Shown here one piece after another: positions 34,110-44,349 of a stretch of DNA of 64,000 nt (within the stretch, counting starts at the first letter, position 1; every line of letters starts with the position of its first letter). Where the stretch lies: contig NZ_JANQAJ010000009.1 of assembly GCF_024707105.1 (NCBI RefSeq), positions 124,001-188,000 on the forward strand, given 5' to 3'. The notes beneath the pieces were generated by a model. It saw only the letters and a list, made by a program, of their open reading frames with translations. It was not told the origin of the DNA and ran no database searches. This DNA is from Devosia ginsengisoli. Its GTDB lineage: Bacteria > Pseudomonadota > Alphaproteobacteria > Rhizobiales > Devosiaceae. The position numbers and the translations under genes are program-made.

Positions 34110-34790
34110 CACCAAATCCCACAGCCGCTCCTTGCCCAGGATCAGCAGCCATGGCGTGTCATCGGCCGGCACCACCTCCACCGGCCCGCCAATGCCCTCA
34201 TTGGACGTGCCGATCAGCCCACCCGGCTCCAGCGTCAACCCATCCATCGGGTAGAACAGTCCGGTCGAGCGGACGAAGCTGATGGGCAGCAGCGGATGGA
34301 TGGAGACGCGTTCGCGCGGCGCGGCTTCGAAGGCGATGGACCCCACCACGGCCAGCGCCACGTCGACCTCATCGACCAGCAGCAGTTTTCGCGTCGGGGC
34401 GTATTGCAGCACGGCGCTGAGGGCGGCCAGTGTGTGGTCGAGGCGTTTGCCGGTCATGCCCAGCGCCAAAGTCACCGGGGCGCGGGTGGAATAGAGCACT
34501 TTCTGGAAATCGGTGGTGATCTGCTCGGGAATATGAATGACGCGGGTGCGCGCCTGCCAGGCGGTCCGGTCATGGAGCGAATCGAGATCGCCGATAATGG
34601 CTGCAGGCGTGAGGCCGGCATCGCCGATGGCATCGGCGCCGCCATCGGCGCCCACCAAGGCCACGCCTCGTCCGGCCAGCTCCACCAGCAGAGCCGGATC
34701 GACGGCACCGCCGCCGACAACGGCCATGGGAGTGTCGAATACGACCATTGGCGCATCCGCCCTGGCTACGGAAGTGTCTTGCACTGTCAC
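34083..34790 (-). CDS. thiN: Thiamine pyrophosphokinase
   Basis: The enzyme transfers pyrophosphate from ATP to thiamine, giving thiamine diphosphate, the ligand of the riboswitch next door. The 235-residue protein has the catalytic domain motifs VVGGGAVDPALL, LVGADGGADAIGDAGLTPAAIIGDLDSL (metal-binding Asp residues), TTDFQKVL and ALGMTGKRLDHTLAALS. The C-terminal thiamine-binding part follows (ISFVRSTGLFYPMDG, GTSNEG). It is transcribed away from the thiBPQ operon, so imported thiamine can be activated directly. Its last residues (GYPLPTSP) and stop are encoded by a REPIN arm. thiN is the Bacillus name; tenB-type naming is also used. Confidence 0.9.
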   Translation of the reverse strand: MTVQDTSVARADAPMVVFDTPMAVVGGGAVDPALLVELAGRGVALVGADGGADAIGDAGLTPAAIIGDLDSLHDRTAWQARTRVIHIPEQITTDFQKVLYSTRAPVTLALGMTGKRLDHTLAALSAVLQYAPTRKLLLVDEVDVALAVVGSIAFEAAPRERVSIHPLLPISFVRSTGLFYPMDGLTLEPGGLIGTSNEGIGGPVEVVPADDTPWLLILGKERLWDLVGYPLPTSP

Positions 34791-34814
34791 AAAGCTCTCA
34801 TTAAGTGTGGGGCG

Positions 34815-34898
34815 TCTCGCTGGGGTGTTCCGGGAAACCGGAGCTGAGAGTTACCCATTGAACCTGAACCAGGTCATGCTGGCGGAGGAAGTTCGAGA
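34815..34898 (+). ncRNA. TPP riboswitch (THI element) for the thiBPQ operon
   Basis: The hallmark conserved blocks are present in order: GCTGGGGTG (34819-34827), CTGAGAG (34844-34850), ACCC then TGAACCTGA and CAGGTCATGCTGGCGGAGGAA (to 34890). P1 closes as TCTCG with CGAGA (34815-34819 and 34894-34898). It binds thiamine diphosphate and turns off thiamine transport genes. The downstream sequence can form an alternative hairpin with the P1 3' strand and an SD-sequestering hairpin (34936-34970), so control is probably at translation start. Confidence 0.95.
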
Positions 34899-34977
34899 TG
34901 GCAAGGGCATCTCGATACCCTCACCATTGACACAATCCCTTCACTCATGGCCGTAACACCATTGAAGGGAATGACCC

Positions 34978-35985
34978 ATGGTCAAATCCACTCGTCTGGC
35001 GCTTGCGGTCCTTGCCGGGCTGGTCGCTGCACCGGCATTCGCAGAAGAAGTGCCGATCCTCAAGATCTACACCTATGACGGCTTTGCCGCCGAATGGGGC
35101 CCCGGCCCCGGCATCAAGGCGGGCTTCGAGGCCATTTGCGGCGGCTGCGTCGTGGAATGGATCGCGGCCGACTCGTCCATCGGCACGCTGCGCCGCGTGC
35201 AGCTCGAAGGCGAGACGACCGAAGCCGACATAATCGTGGGCCTCGACACCGCCATTGCCGGCGAAGCCCGCGCGACGGGCCTGTTCGCCGATCACGGGCT
35301 CGACCTGTCGGGCCTGAAGCTGCCCGAACCCTGGACGGACGCGCAGTTCGTGCCCTTCGACTATGCCCATTTCGCTTTCGTCTATGACACCGACACGGTC
35401 GCCACGCCGCCCAAGAGCTTCGAGGAACTGATCGCCCTGCCCGACGACTTCAAGATCGTCGTGCAGGACCCGCGCTCGGCCACGCCGGGGCTGGGCCTGG
35501 TGCTGTGGATCGCCGGTGCTTATGGCGATCGCGCCCCCGAAATCTGGGCCGGGCTCAAGCCGCATATCCTGACGGTGACGCGGGAATGGAGCGAAAGCTA
35601 CAACCTGTTCCTCGAAGGGGAAGCCGACATGGCGCTGAGCTATTCGACTTCGCCAGCCTATCACATCATCGCCGAAGGCGACGACACGATCCACGCCGCC
35701 ATGTTCGATGAAGGCCACCTGGCGCAGACCGAAGTGGCGGGGATTCTGAAATCCTCCGACAAGCAGGAACTGGCAAAGCAGTTTCTCGCCTATCTGGCCT
35801 CGGTGGATGGGCAGAAGGTGATCCCGAGTACCAACTGGATGTTCCCGGTCATCGACCTGGGCGCCGATATCGACCCGGCCTTCGCCACGCTGCCGCAGCC
35901 GGAAAAGACGCTGGTGCTCAGCGACGAGGAGATCGCGGCGAACAGCCAGCGCTGGATCGATGAGATGCTGGCGGCGGTGCAGTAG
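34978..35985 (+). CDS. thiB: Thiamine ABC transporter substrate-binding protein ThiB
   Basis: ThiB is the periplasmic receptor for thiamine and its phosphates. The 335-residue product has a signal peptide (MVKSTRLALAVLAGLVAAPAFAEE), then a type II binding-protein body with ILKIYTYDGFAAEWGPGPGIKAGFE, DIIVGLDT, PFDYAHFAFVYDT and WSESYNLFLEGEADMALSYSTSPAYH, all typical of ThiB. GAAGGGA eight bases before the ATG is the ribosome site that the riboswitch platform can hide. First gene of thiB-thiP-thiQ. Very confident. Confidence 0.95.
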   Translation: MVKSTRLALAVLAGLVAAPAFAEEVPILKIYTYDGFAAEWGPGPGIKAGFEAICGGCVVEWIAADSSIGTLRRVQLEGETTEADIIVGLDTAIAGEARATGLFADHGLDLSGLKLPEPWTDAQFVPFDYAHFAFVYDTDTVATPPKSFEELIALPDDFKIVVQDPRSATPGLGLVLWIAGAYGDRAPEIWAGLKPHILTVTREWSESYNLFLEGEADMALSYSTSPAYHIIAEGDDTIHAAMFDEGHLAQTEVAGILKSSDKQELAKQFLAYLASVDGQKVIPSTNWMFPVIDLGADIDPAFATLPQPEKTLVLSDEEIAANSQRWIDEMLAAVQ

Positions 35986-36000
35986 GTCCGCTGTCGTGAG

Positions 36001-36128
36001 AACCCCCACTCTCATTCCCTCCCCACAAGGGGGAGGGAAGCCTGCCCGGCGCAAGAACGCAATCTGTTCCACGATGGTTGGTCTGGCGTCTCCCTCCCCC
36101 TTGTGGGGAGGGATCAAGGGTGGGGGTT
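36001..36128. repeat. REPIN-like palindrome between thiB and thiP (variant family)
   Basis: Outer inverted ends AACCCCCA and TGGGGGTT; inner arms CCCTCCCCACAAGGGGGAGGG and CCCTCCCCCTTGTGGGGAGGG. Same design as the CCTCCCCCT copies but with a different core. It lies inside the operon without separating the genes by any terminator-like T-run. Confidence 0.8.
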
Positions 36129-36156
36129 GTTTGACCACTGACCGGCGGATGGCTCC

Positions 36157-37749
36157 ATGCTGACCCTGCCCCATCGCCCGCTGCGCATTGCCGCCGCCAT
36201 CGCGCTGGCCGCGGGTATCGCCATTCTCATCGTCCTCGTGCTCTGGGCCATCCTTGCCGCCGCAACCGGCAGCGAGGGCAGCGCGTCGCGCATCGACATT
36301 CCGCACCTGCTGCGCATGACCTCGATCCAGGCGGGCTTGACCACGGTGCTCTCCATCGCCGTCGGCATGGCTTTGGCCTGGGCGCTCAACCGGCTGCGTT
36401 TTCCGGGCCGCGACCTGGTGGTCGGGCTGTTCGCCTCGGCCATCGTCACGCCGGGCATGGTGGTGGCTTTCGGGCTGCTGTCGATCTGGGGGCGCAATGG
36501 CTGGATCAATCAGGCGAGCGAAGCACTGTTCGGCTTTTCCATCGGCAATCCCGCCTTTGGCCTGTCCGGCATTCTCTTCGCCCATGTCGTGCTCGACGGC
36601 GCCTTTGCCGCGCGCATCATGCTGGCCCGGCTCGACGCCATTCCCACCCCGCGCCTCAAGACCGGCCAGTCGCTGGGGCTGACACCCTGGCAGCGCTTTG
36701 CCATCATCGACTGGCCTTCCCTGCGCGGCACCGTGCCGGGACTGGCGGCGATCATCTTCCTGCTCGCCTTTACCAGCTTTCCCATCGTGCTGATGCTGGG
36801 CGGCGGGCCGGCCAACCAGACGCTGGAAGTGGCCATCTATGCCGCCGTGCGGCAGGATTTCGACCTGGCCGGCGCCGTACGGCTGGCGGCGACACAGATC
36901 GCGGTCTGCTCGCTGGTGATCCTTGCCGCTTCGGCTTTGGCGCCCATTCCCACCAGCTTCGGTGCCTCGACCGCGCCGCGCTGGCGGGACCGGGGTTTGG
37001 CGCGGCTGTTGCAAATGCTCGTGCTGATGCTCTGCACCATCGGCTTCGTGCTGCCGCTGCTTTCGGTGCTGATCGACGGGCTGGGCGCCGGCATCGGGCG
37101 CGTGGTGGCGCAGCCCGCCTTCTGGTGGGCGACAACGAGCAGCCTCGTCATCGGCACCGCCTCGGCGCTGCTGACGCTGCTGCTGGCTCTGGCGCTGGCA
37201 TTGGGGCGCGGCGCCACCGGCAATGGCCTGTTGCGCACACTGCTGGGCATGCCGGCTTTTGCCTATCTGGCCGTGCCGGCCGTGGTGCTGTCGCTCGGCT
37301 TCTTCCTGCTGGTGCGGCAGCTCGGTTTTGCCCCGGCCACGGCGGCGCCCTTCGTGGTCATCCTGGCCAATAGCCTGCTGGCTTTGCCCTTCGCCATGGC
37401 GACTCTGGGGCCGCCGCTTGAGGCCATTGCCCGTTCGCGCGGCAAGCTGATCCGCTCGCTCGGACTTTCCGGCTGGCGGCAATTCACTCTCGTCGAATAT
37501 CCCCTGCTCGGACGGGATATCGGCGTCATGCTGGCGCTGGCTTTCTGTTTCTCGCTCGGCGATCTCGGCGTCATCGCGCTGTTCGGCACGCAGGATTTCC
37601 AGACCCTGCCGCTGATGATGTTCCGGGCGCTGGGCTCCTATCGCGGCAATGACGCGGCGGCCATTGCGGCCATCCTGCTTGTCGGCACGATCGTGGCCTT
37701 TGTCGGCCTGCCCAGACTGTTCGAAAGGATCGCCGATGCTGCGCGTTGA
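36157..37749 (+). CDS. thiP: Thiamine ABC transporter permease ThiP
   Basis: A 530-residue inner-membrane permease made of two fused BPD_transp_1 domains with about 12 helices. The first EAA-like loop is LKTGQSLGLTPWQRFAIIDWPSLRGT, the second RSLGLSGWRQFTLVEYPLLGRD; both contact the ATPase ThiQ. The N-terminus starts with a helix after LPHRPLRIAAAIALA. The length matches the fused ThiP family. The gene overlaps thiQ by 14 bases. Certain by family and operon. Confidence 0.94.
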   Translation: MLTLPHRPLRIAAAIALAAGIAILIVLVLWAILAAATGSEGSASRIDIPHLLRMTSIQAGLTTVLSIAVGMALAWALNRLRFPGRDLVVGLFASAIVTPGMVVAFGLLSIWGRNGWINQASEALFGFSIGNPAFGLSGILFAHVVLDGAFAARIMLARLDAIPTPRLKTGQSLGLTPWQRFAIIDWPSLRGTVPGLAAIIFLLAFTSFPIVLMLGGGPANQTLEVAIYAAVRQDFDLAGAVRLAATQIAVCSLVILAASALAPIPTSFGASTAPRWRDRGLARLLQMLVLMLCTIGFVLPLLSVLIDGLGAGIGRVVAQPAFWWATTSSLVIGTASALLTLLLALALALGRGATGNGLLRTLLGMPAFAYLAVPAVVLSLGFFLLVRQLGFAPATAAPFVVILANSLLALPFAMATLGPPLEAIARSRGKLIRSLGLSGWRQFTLVEYPLLGRDIGVMLALAFCFSLGDLGVIALFGTQDFQTLPLMMFRALGSYRGNDAAAIAAILLVGTIVAFVGLPRLFERIADAAR

Positions 37750-38389
37750 GAACCTGACCTTTGCCCATCCCGGCCAGGCGACGCCCTATGCCTTCTCGCT
37801 GGTGGCCCATGAAGGCGAGGTCACCGCCGTGTCTGGCGCCAGCGGCTCGGGCAAATCGACCCTGCTCGACCTGCTGGCGGGTTTCCTGACGCCGAGCGCT
37901 GGCAGCATCGAGCTCGACCATAGCGACCTGCTGCCGCTGCCGCCGGAGGCGCGGCCGGTTTCGCTGTTGCTGCAGTCGGAGAGCCTGTTCGAGCATCTGA
38001 GCGCGGCGAAGAATGTAGCCCTGGGCCTGCCGGCGGGAACGCCCAGGGCAGAGGCGCAAAGACAGATCGGGGAAGCCCTGGCCGAAGTAGGGCTGGAAGG
38101 GATCGGCAACCAGCTCGCCAGCACGCTGAGCGGCGGCCAGAAGCAGCGCGTGGCTTTGGCCCGGACACTGCTGCGGGCACGGCCGGTGCTGCTGCTGGAC
38201 GAACCCTTTTCGGCGCTGGATGACGAGACGCGGGTCGCGGTACGCGAACTGGTGCGGGTGCTCACCATCCGCCACGGCTGGCACACCATCCTGGTCAGCC
38301 ACCATGCCGACGATGTGGAGGCGCTGGCCGCGCGGAAATACCTGCTGGTGGAGGGGCGGCTGGAGTCCTTGAGGGATACCCCCTCCTAG
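37736..38389 (+). CDS. thiQ: Thiamine ABC transporter ATP-binding protein ThiQ
   Basis: ThiQ powers thiamine uptake. The 217-residue product has Walker A GASGSGKST at 34-42, a Q-loop (LLLQSESLFEHL), the ABC signature LSGGQKQRVALARTLL, Walker B VLLLDEPFSALDDETR and the H-loop VSHHADD. The ATG at 37736 lies inside thiP. The final residues (SLRDTPS) and the TAG stop at 38387-38389 fall within the left end of a REPIN, so the original C-terminus has probably been replaced by repeat-encoded residues; no catalytic part is touched. Confidence 0.95.
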   Translation: MLRVENLTFAHPGQATPYAFSLVAHEGEVTAVSGASGSGKSTLLDLLAGFLTPSAGSIELDHSDLLPLPPEARPVSLLLQSESLFEHLSAAKNVALGLPAGTPRAEAQRQIGEALAEVGLEGIGNQLASTLSGGQKQRVALARTLLRARPVLLLDEPFSALDDETRVAVRELVRVLTIRHGWHTILVSHHADDVEALAARKYLLVEGRLESLRDTPS

Positions 38390-38492
38390 CCTCCCCCTTG
38401 TGGAGGGAGTGTTTAGATCCAGCTTTAGGCACTGTATTGCCACGGCCACCGCGCGGCTCCTCCCCTGTCAGGGGGAGGTTGGGAGGGGTGTC
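38374..38492. repeat. REPIN-like palindrome, CCTCCCCCT family (copy 3), overlapping the end of thiQ
   Basis: Left end GGATACCCCCTCC contains the thiQ stop. The right end (GGTTGGGAGGGGTGTC) reaches the stop of the convergent gene at 38491. The internal hairpins are partly degenerate (CTCCCCCTTGTGGAGGGAG, CTCCCCTGTCAGGGGGAG). Confidence 0.8.
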
Positions 38493-40440
38493 ACTCCGCC
38501 CAGGCGGTGAAGACCTTTTCGAACAGGGCCTGCGCATCCTCATCCTTTTCCAAGGTGATGATGGCGTTGCGGCCAGTGCCATAGACTACGGCCAGATCCA
38601 TCCAGCGGCGGCTTTCCAGCAGGTTCGTATTGGTTTCGGCATCGGCCGGCGTGGCGCTCAGCGCGAAGAGGAACGAATTGCCCACGACGCGGGCCGAGGC
38701 TCCGACCAGGGCCGTGCCCGGCACCAGTTCCTGATCCTTGAGCAGCACGCCCGGCAGGGTGGAGATATTGCCGCCGATAAAGGTGTCGCTCACCTTGAAG
38801 TCGACCTCCATCAGGTGGCTGGCCGGCAGGCTGGGATCGGAATTCTTGCGGATGGTGAGATCGACGCCCAGGTTGCGCGCCGGAATGCTGGCCGTGCCAA
38901 CAAGCGTCGGCAGGCCGAGCTCGTCGACGCCCTCGCTCCAGGACACGGTGCCCGAGAAAGGCACCGCACCGGTCGCGCCATCCTGGCTGGCTTCGAGCAG
39001 CAACGACTGGCTGCCGGCCAGCACCGCCGGATCGACGGAGGCGGTCGGATCGGCAGCGGCCAGCGCCTCTTCGCCAGGCAGGCGTTCCTCGCTCTTGATC
39101 TCGCCGGAATTGACGTCGGGCAGCACGGTTTCATTGCCGGTCGGCTGCACCGGCTCCGGCGTCGGCTCGAGCCGGTCTTCGATCTGCAACCCGCTGAGTT
39201 CGGCATTGGGCTGGCCGCTATTGGCCGCAGGCGTAGTATTGCCCGGTCCCTCGGCGGCTCCCGCCAGGGGCACCGGATCGAGCGTCGGCGTGGTGGGCGT
39301 CGTCACTTCGGCCGTCGTGGTCACCGGCGCCGTGGCCTGGCCGAACAACTGGTCGAGATCGACATAGCCCTCGCGCCAGGCCCAGAAACCCGCCCCGCCG
39401 ACACCGGCAAGCAGGATGGCGAAGACCACCAGGAAAATCGTCAGGCCCGCCCCGCCGCGCGGCGGCTGCATATCGGCAAAGCCGGCATCGTCATTTTCTT
39501 CGCGGCCCATGGCGGGCGGCGGCGCAACCGGATCGGGCAGCGCCGGCGTGGATTCGCCGCGCGCTTCGCGGTCGAGCACCTCGATGGCGCGCTCGATGAC
39601 GTCCTGCGCTTCGCTGGCATCGGGTTCGACATCGACTTCGCGCACGCTGGACAGGGCGGTCTCGACCGGTACGGGCGCGGCCACCGAGGCAGGCACCGTC
39701 ACCTGCTGGCGGGCCACCGCGTGATGGCCCATGGACGGCTCGATCCGGCCGCTGACGCGCACCGGCTCGTTGGTCGAATTGGCCGCCAGCGGAATGGCAT
39801 CACGCCGCGGCTCGAAGCTGGGGCCTTTGAGCGGGGCATCCATCGGGCGGATATTGGAGGCCGGGGGAACCGGCGATGTCGGCCCGGCCTTGGGCGCATG
39901 GACCCGGCCCACAATGGTCGGGACTGGCCGGGGCTCGGGCTCGGATTTGGCTTCCGGCTTGGGCTCCGGCGCCGCTTCGGGCGTGGCTTCAGCCGCATCC
40001 ACCGGCTTGACCGACGCGCCTGACGTCGCAGAAGCCTCGCTGATAATGTCCTCGATGGACATCTTGCCGGTTTCGGCCGGTTTCGGCGCGGGCTCGGAAG
40101 GCTCGACGACAGCGGGAGCGGGTTTCGGCGCTTCGGCAACCGGCGCGGAGGCCGGCTCGACGGGCTTGGCCGGCTCGACAGGCGGACGGGGCGGCGTCAG
40201 GCCCTGTTCACGCCCCAGCGTGATGACGGCCTCGCTGGCTTCCTGTTCGACCTGGCGGATGCAATCTTCGAGCTGCAGGCGGTGCTGGGTGATGTCGCGC
40301 GCCGGCAATGGGGGCGTGATGGCGCGCAACTGTCCGACCAGGGCCGAACGCGCCTTCTCGTAGACGGCCCGCCGGGCCGCCCCATTATTCTCCGGCAGCG
40401 CCGTGATGGCGCGGCGCAACAGCTCCTTGTAGTCCGCCAT
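38491..40440 (-). CDS. Large single-helix membrane protein, conserved in Hyphomicrobiales, function unknown
   Basis: The 649-residue product begins with a conserved soluble helical segment (ADYKELLRRAITALPENNGAARRAVYEKARSALVGQL) and continues with a long Pro/Ala/Glu-rich disordered cytoplasmic region (about 75-330). One membrane helix lies near 345-370 (GLTIFLVVFAILLAGVGGAGFWAW), followed by a folded periplasmic domain at about 460-649. That domain includes AVPFSGTVSWSEGVDELGLPTLVGTASIPARNLGVDLTIRKN and ends VIVGYGTGRNAIITLEKDEDAQALFEKVF-like sequence. Such proteins are widespread in rhizobia under hypothetical names. An envelope role is suggested only by topology. Confidence 0.8.
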   Translation of the reverse strand: MADYKELLRRAITALPENNGAARRAVYEKARSALVGQLRAITPPLPARDITQHRLQLEDCIRQVEQEASEAVITLGREQGLTPPRPPVEPAKPVEPASAPVAEAPKPAPAVVEPSEPAPKPAETGKMSIEDIISEASATSGASVKPVDAAEATPEAAPEPKPEAKSEPEPRPVPTIVGRVHAPKAGPTSPVPPASNIRPMDAPLKGPSFEPRRDAIPLAANSTNEPVRVSGRIEPSMGHHAVARQQVTVPASVAAPVPVETALSSVREVDVEPDASEAQDVIERAIEVLDREARGESTPALPDPVAPPPAMGREENDDAGFADMQPPRGGAGLTIFLVVFAILLAGVGGAGFWAWREGYVDLDQLFGQATAPVTTTAEVTTPTTPTLDPVPLAGAAEGPGNTTPAANSGQPNAELSGLQIEDRLEPTPEPVQPTGNETVLPDVNSGEIKSEERLPGEEALAAADPTASVDPAVLAGSQSLLLEASQDGATGAVPFSGTVSWSEGVDELGLPTLVGTASIPARNLGVDLTIRKNSDPSLPASHLMEVDFKVSDTFIGGNISTLPGVLLKDQELVPGTALVGASARVVGNSFLFALSATPADAETNTNLLESRRWMDLAVVYGTGRNAIITLEKDEDAQALFEKVFTAWAE

Positions 40441-40488
40441 TGGCTAGTTGGTACTCACAATTGCAGCGACACGTTGTAACAAAAAATC

Positions 40489-41778
<1,290 letters not shown>

Positions 41779-41939
41779 AGAAATACCTTCTCCAGGATAG
41801 GCCCGACACAAGGGCCCCGGCCGCCACGGCCGCACCCCTTCTTCCCTTGGACGACTGTCCCTCCGGCCACCTTGGGTAAAATTTTGAACGCGGCCGAATA
41901 ACTGCTAAGTCCCGATGTCCTTACATCACCCTGAAGACG

Positions 41940-42896
41940 ATGACAAAGCCGCTAGAGAACCAAAATCGCGGCATATTTGCCCGGATGCTCGATCAGCCCT
42001 ATCTGCTGTTGATTCTGGCGCCCCTGTTCTGGGGCGGCAATGTGGTGGCGGCCAAGCTGGTGGTCGGCGAAATCGACCCCGTCCTGCTGCTGGCCAGCCG
42101 CTGCGTGCTGGCGACGGCCGTTATCCTGCCTTTTGCCTGGCGCCATCTGCTGGCCGACTGGGCCGTCGTGCGCCGGCACTGGCTGGTGCTCATGGCCTTC
42201 GGTGCGGTGGGCTATGCGTTGTTCAACGTGTTTCTTTATATCGGCCTCACCACCACCACGGCGGTCAATTCGGCCATCGAACAGGCCTCGCTGCCCATGC
42301 TGATCCTGGGCGCCAATTTCATCGTGTTCCGGGTCCGCGCCCGGCTGATCCAGATCGTGGGCGTGCTGCTCGCCATATCAGGCGTCATCCTCACCGCCAC
42401 CCATGGCGATCCGGCGCGGCTGCTGACGCTCGACATCAATGTCGGCGACGGCTTCGTCATTCTCGCCTGCCTGGCCTATACCACCTATACTCTGGGCCTG
42501 CGCTTCCGGCCCAAGATGCACATCATGAGCTTCATGGCCGTCTCCTTCTTCGGCGCGGCGGTCACCGGGGTCATCATGCTGGCCTTCTCGGGCAGCGGAC
42601 TGGGCCAGGTGGCCTCGCTCGCTGATGCCTCGCCCACCGTCTGGGCGGTCATCGCCTATGTGGCGATCTTCCCCTCCATGTTCAGCCAGGTCTCCTATGC
42701 GCGCGGCGTCGAACTGCTGGGCGCCAATCGCGCCGCGCCGAGCCACAATCTCATTCCGGTCTTCGGCACTTTGGGTTCGGTGATCATCCTGGGCGAGCGG
42801 CTGGAAGCCTATCATTACCTCGCCGCAGTGATCATCATCAGCGGGATCGTGCTGGCCGAATGGGCGGCCCGTCGAAAAATATCCGCCCAGGCCTAG
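41940..42896 (+). CDS. EamA/DMT-family transporter
   Basis: A 318-residue inner-membrane protein with ten helices in two EamA repeats: LLILAPLFWGGNVVAAKLVVGEI at the start of the first, and VWAVIAYVAIFPSMFSQVSYARGVELLGANRAA and YHYLAAVIIISGIVLAEWAARR in the second. DMT permeases of this kind usually export amino acids or other metabolites. The ATG at 41940 precedes a short polar N-terminus, as is usual. Substrate unknown. Confidence 0.9.
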   Translation: MTKPLENQNRGIFARMLDQPYLLLILAPLFWGGNVVAAKLVVGEIDPVLLLASRCVLATAVILPFAWRHLLADWAVVRRHWLVLMAFGAVGYALFNVFLYIGLTTTTAVNSAIEQASLPMLILGANFIVFRVRARLIQIVGVLLAISGVILTATHGDPARLLTLDINVGDGFVILACLAYTTYTLGLRFRPKMHIMSFMAVSFFGAAVTGVIMLAFSGSGLGQVASLADASPTVWAVIAYVAIFPSMFSQVSYARGVELLGANRAAPSHNLIPVFGTLGSVIILGERLEAYHYLAAVIIISGIVLAEWAARRKISAQA

Positions 42897-42925
42897 GCAG
42901 GGCACATCCATGTAACCATGTAGCA

Positions 42926-42961
42926 CTCTCCGGTCACGAAGCCGTGACCACTCACGGAGAG
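42926..42961 (+). promoter_or_regulatory. RBS-masking hairpin upstream of the BBE-type oxidoreductase
   Basis: CTCTCCG (42926-42932) pairs with CGGAGAG (42955-42961), enclosing a second hairpin GGTCACG-AAGC-CGTGACC. The 3' arm contains the GGAGAG ribosome site, nine bases before the ATG at 42970. The structure could limit translation start; whether it responds to a signal is unknown. Confidence 0.4.
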
Positions 42962-42969
42962 AGGACTCC

Positions 42970-44346
42970 ATGAATACCCATCTTTCCCCCCGCCCGGACA
43001 TTGCAAGCCTTGCCCGGACCCTGGCGGGCCGCGTCACGCTGCCGGGCGATCCAGAATATGACGAGAGCCGCGCCGTGCTCTTCGACCCTGCCGGTTGCCG
43101 CCCGGCCGCCCTGGCCCGCGTCGCCAGCGCGGACGACGTTTCCCAGACCATAAATTTCGCCCGGAAACACGGTTTTGACATCGCCATACGCGGTGGGGGA
43201 CACAGTTCATCGGGGCATGGCACGGTGGATGGCGGCATCGTCATCGACCTGCGCAATCTCGATGAGGTCTCGGTCGACCAGACCAGCAAAACCGTGTGGG
43301 TCGGTGGCGGCGCCACGGTCGGCGCCACGCTCAAGGCGCTGGAGCCGCATGGCCTCGTGGTCGGCTTCGGCGATTCGGGCGATGTGGGCGTGGGCGGCAT
43401 CGTCACCGGTGGTGGCGTGGGCTACCTGTCGCGCCTGCATGGCGTCACTGTCGATTCCGTGCTGGCCGCCGAAGTGGTGCTGGCCGATGGCCGCGTGGTC
43501 ATGGCGAGCCCCGATAGCGAGCCCGATCTGTTCTGGGCTATCAGGGGTGGCGGCGGCAATTTCGGCGTGCTGACGCGTATCCGGTTCCAGGCGCGGGAAC
43601 TGCCGGCCTTTACCGGTGGGCTATTGGTGCTACCCGGCACCGCCGAGGCCATCGCAGCCTTTGCCGCCGCCGCCCAGACGGCGCCCGATGCGCTATCGGC
43701 CATTGCCATGGTCATGCCGGCACCACCTGCGCCCTTCATCCCCGAAGCGATGCGCGACCAGCTGATCATCTTCGCGCTCATGGCCTATGCCGGCCCCGAC
43801 GACATGGCCGGTGCGGCACTGGCGCCCTTCCGTGCGCTCGGCCTGGTTCTCGATACGGTCAAGCCAGGCCCGTTCCTCGACCTCTATGAGGGGCCGGGCG
43901 GCGAGCCACCCGGCCTGCCCGAAACGCGGACGCTGTTTGTCGATCGCATCAGCAAGGACGACGCCCGCACCATTGCCGGCTTCCTGACCGAGTCGGACAG
44001 TGCCATGCGCATGGTGCAGATCCGCGTGCTGGGCGGCGCGGTGAACCGCGTTCCGGCGGACGACACCGCCTATGCCCATCGCGATGCGCAGATCATGCTG
44101 TTCCTGGCCAATTTCTACAGCGACCAGGCCGACCGGCCCCAGCGCGTGGAATGGGTGGAAGACCTGATGTCGGCCCTGCGCCAGGACAATGAGGGCGTCT
44201 ATGTGAACTTTCTCGGCGACGAAGGCGCGGCCCGCACCCGCAACGCCTATCCCGGCAAAAGCTGGGACCGCCTCCGCCGCATCAAGCGGCAATATGACCC
44301 GGACAATGTGTTCCGGCGGAACCAGAACATTCCGCCGGCGGCATGA
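42970..44346 (+). CDS. FAD-binding oxidoreductase, berberine-bridge (BBE) type
   Basis: A 458-residue flavoprotein of the PCMH/BBE class, which oxidises sugars, alcohols or small phenolics with oxygen. The FAD domain shows FDIAIRGGGHSSSGHGTVDGGIVIDLRNL with the His that bonds covalently to FAD, then GDSGDVGVGGIVTGGGVGYLSRLHG and AIRGGGGNFGVLT. The C-terminal BBE motif is NAYPGKSWDRLRRIKRQYDPDNVFRRNQNI. The Cys for a second flavin bond seen in bicovalent members is not evident. No signal peptide. A hairpin overlies its ribosome site. Confidence 0.92.
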   Translation: MNTHLSPRPDIASLARTLAGRVTLPGDPEYDESRAVLFDPAGCRPAALARVASADDVSQTINFARKHGFDIAIRGGGHSSSGHGTVDGGIVIDLRNLDEVSVDQTSKTVWVGGGATVGATLKALEPHGLVVGFGDSGDVGVGGIVTGGGVGYLSRLHGVTVDSVLAAEVVLADGRVVMASPDSEPDLFWAIRGGGGNFGVLTRIRFQARELPAFTGGLLVLPGTAEAIAAFAAAAQTAPDALSAIAMVMPAPPAPFIPEAMRDQLIIFALMAYAGPDDMAGAALAPFRALGLVLDTVKPGPFLDLYEGPGGEPPGLPETRTLFVDRISKDDARTIAGFLTESDSAMRMVQIRVLGGAVNRVPADDTAYAHRDAQIMLFLANFYSDQADRPQRVEWVEDLMSALRQDNEGVYVNFLGDEGAARTRNAYPGKSWDRLRRIKRQYDPDNVFRRNQNIPPAA

Positions 44347-44349
44347 ACA

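Noticed and set aside
34945..37482. An 845-codon open frame on the minus strand across thiB and thiP
   Set aside because: It is antisense to two certain genes and reads as His/Arg/Gln-rich low-complexity sequence, the normal shadow of GC-rich coding.
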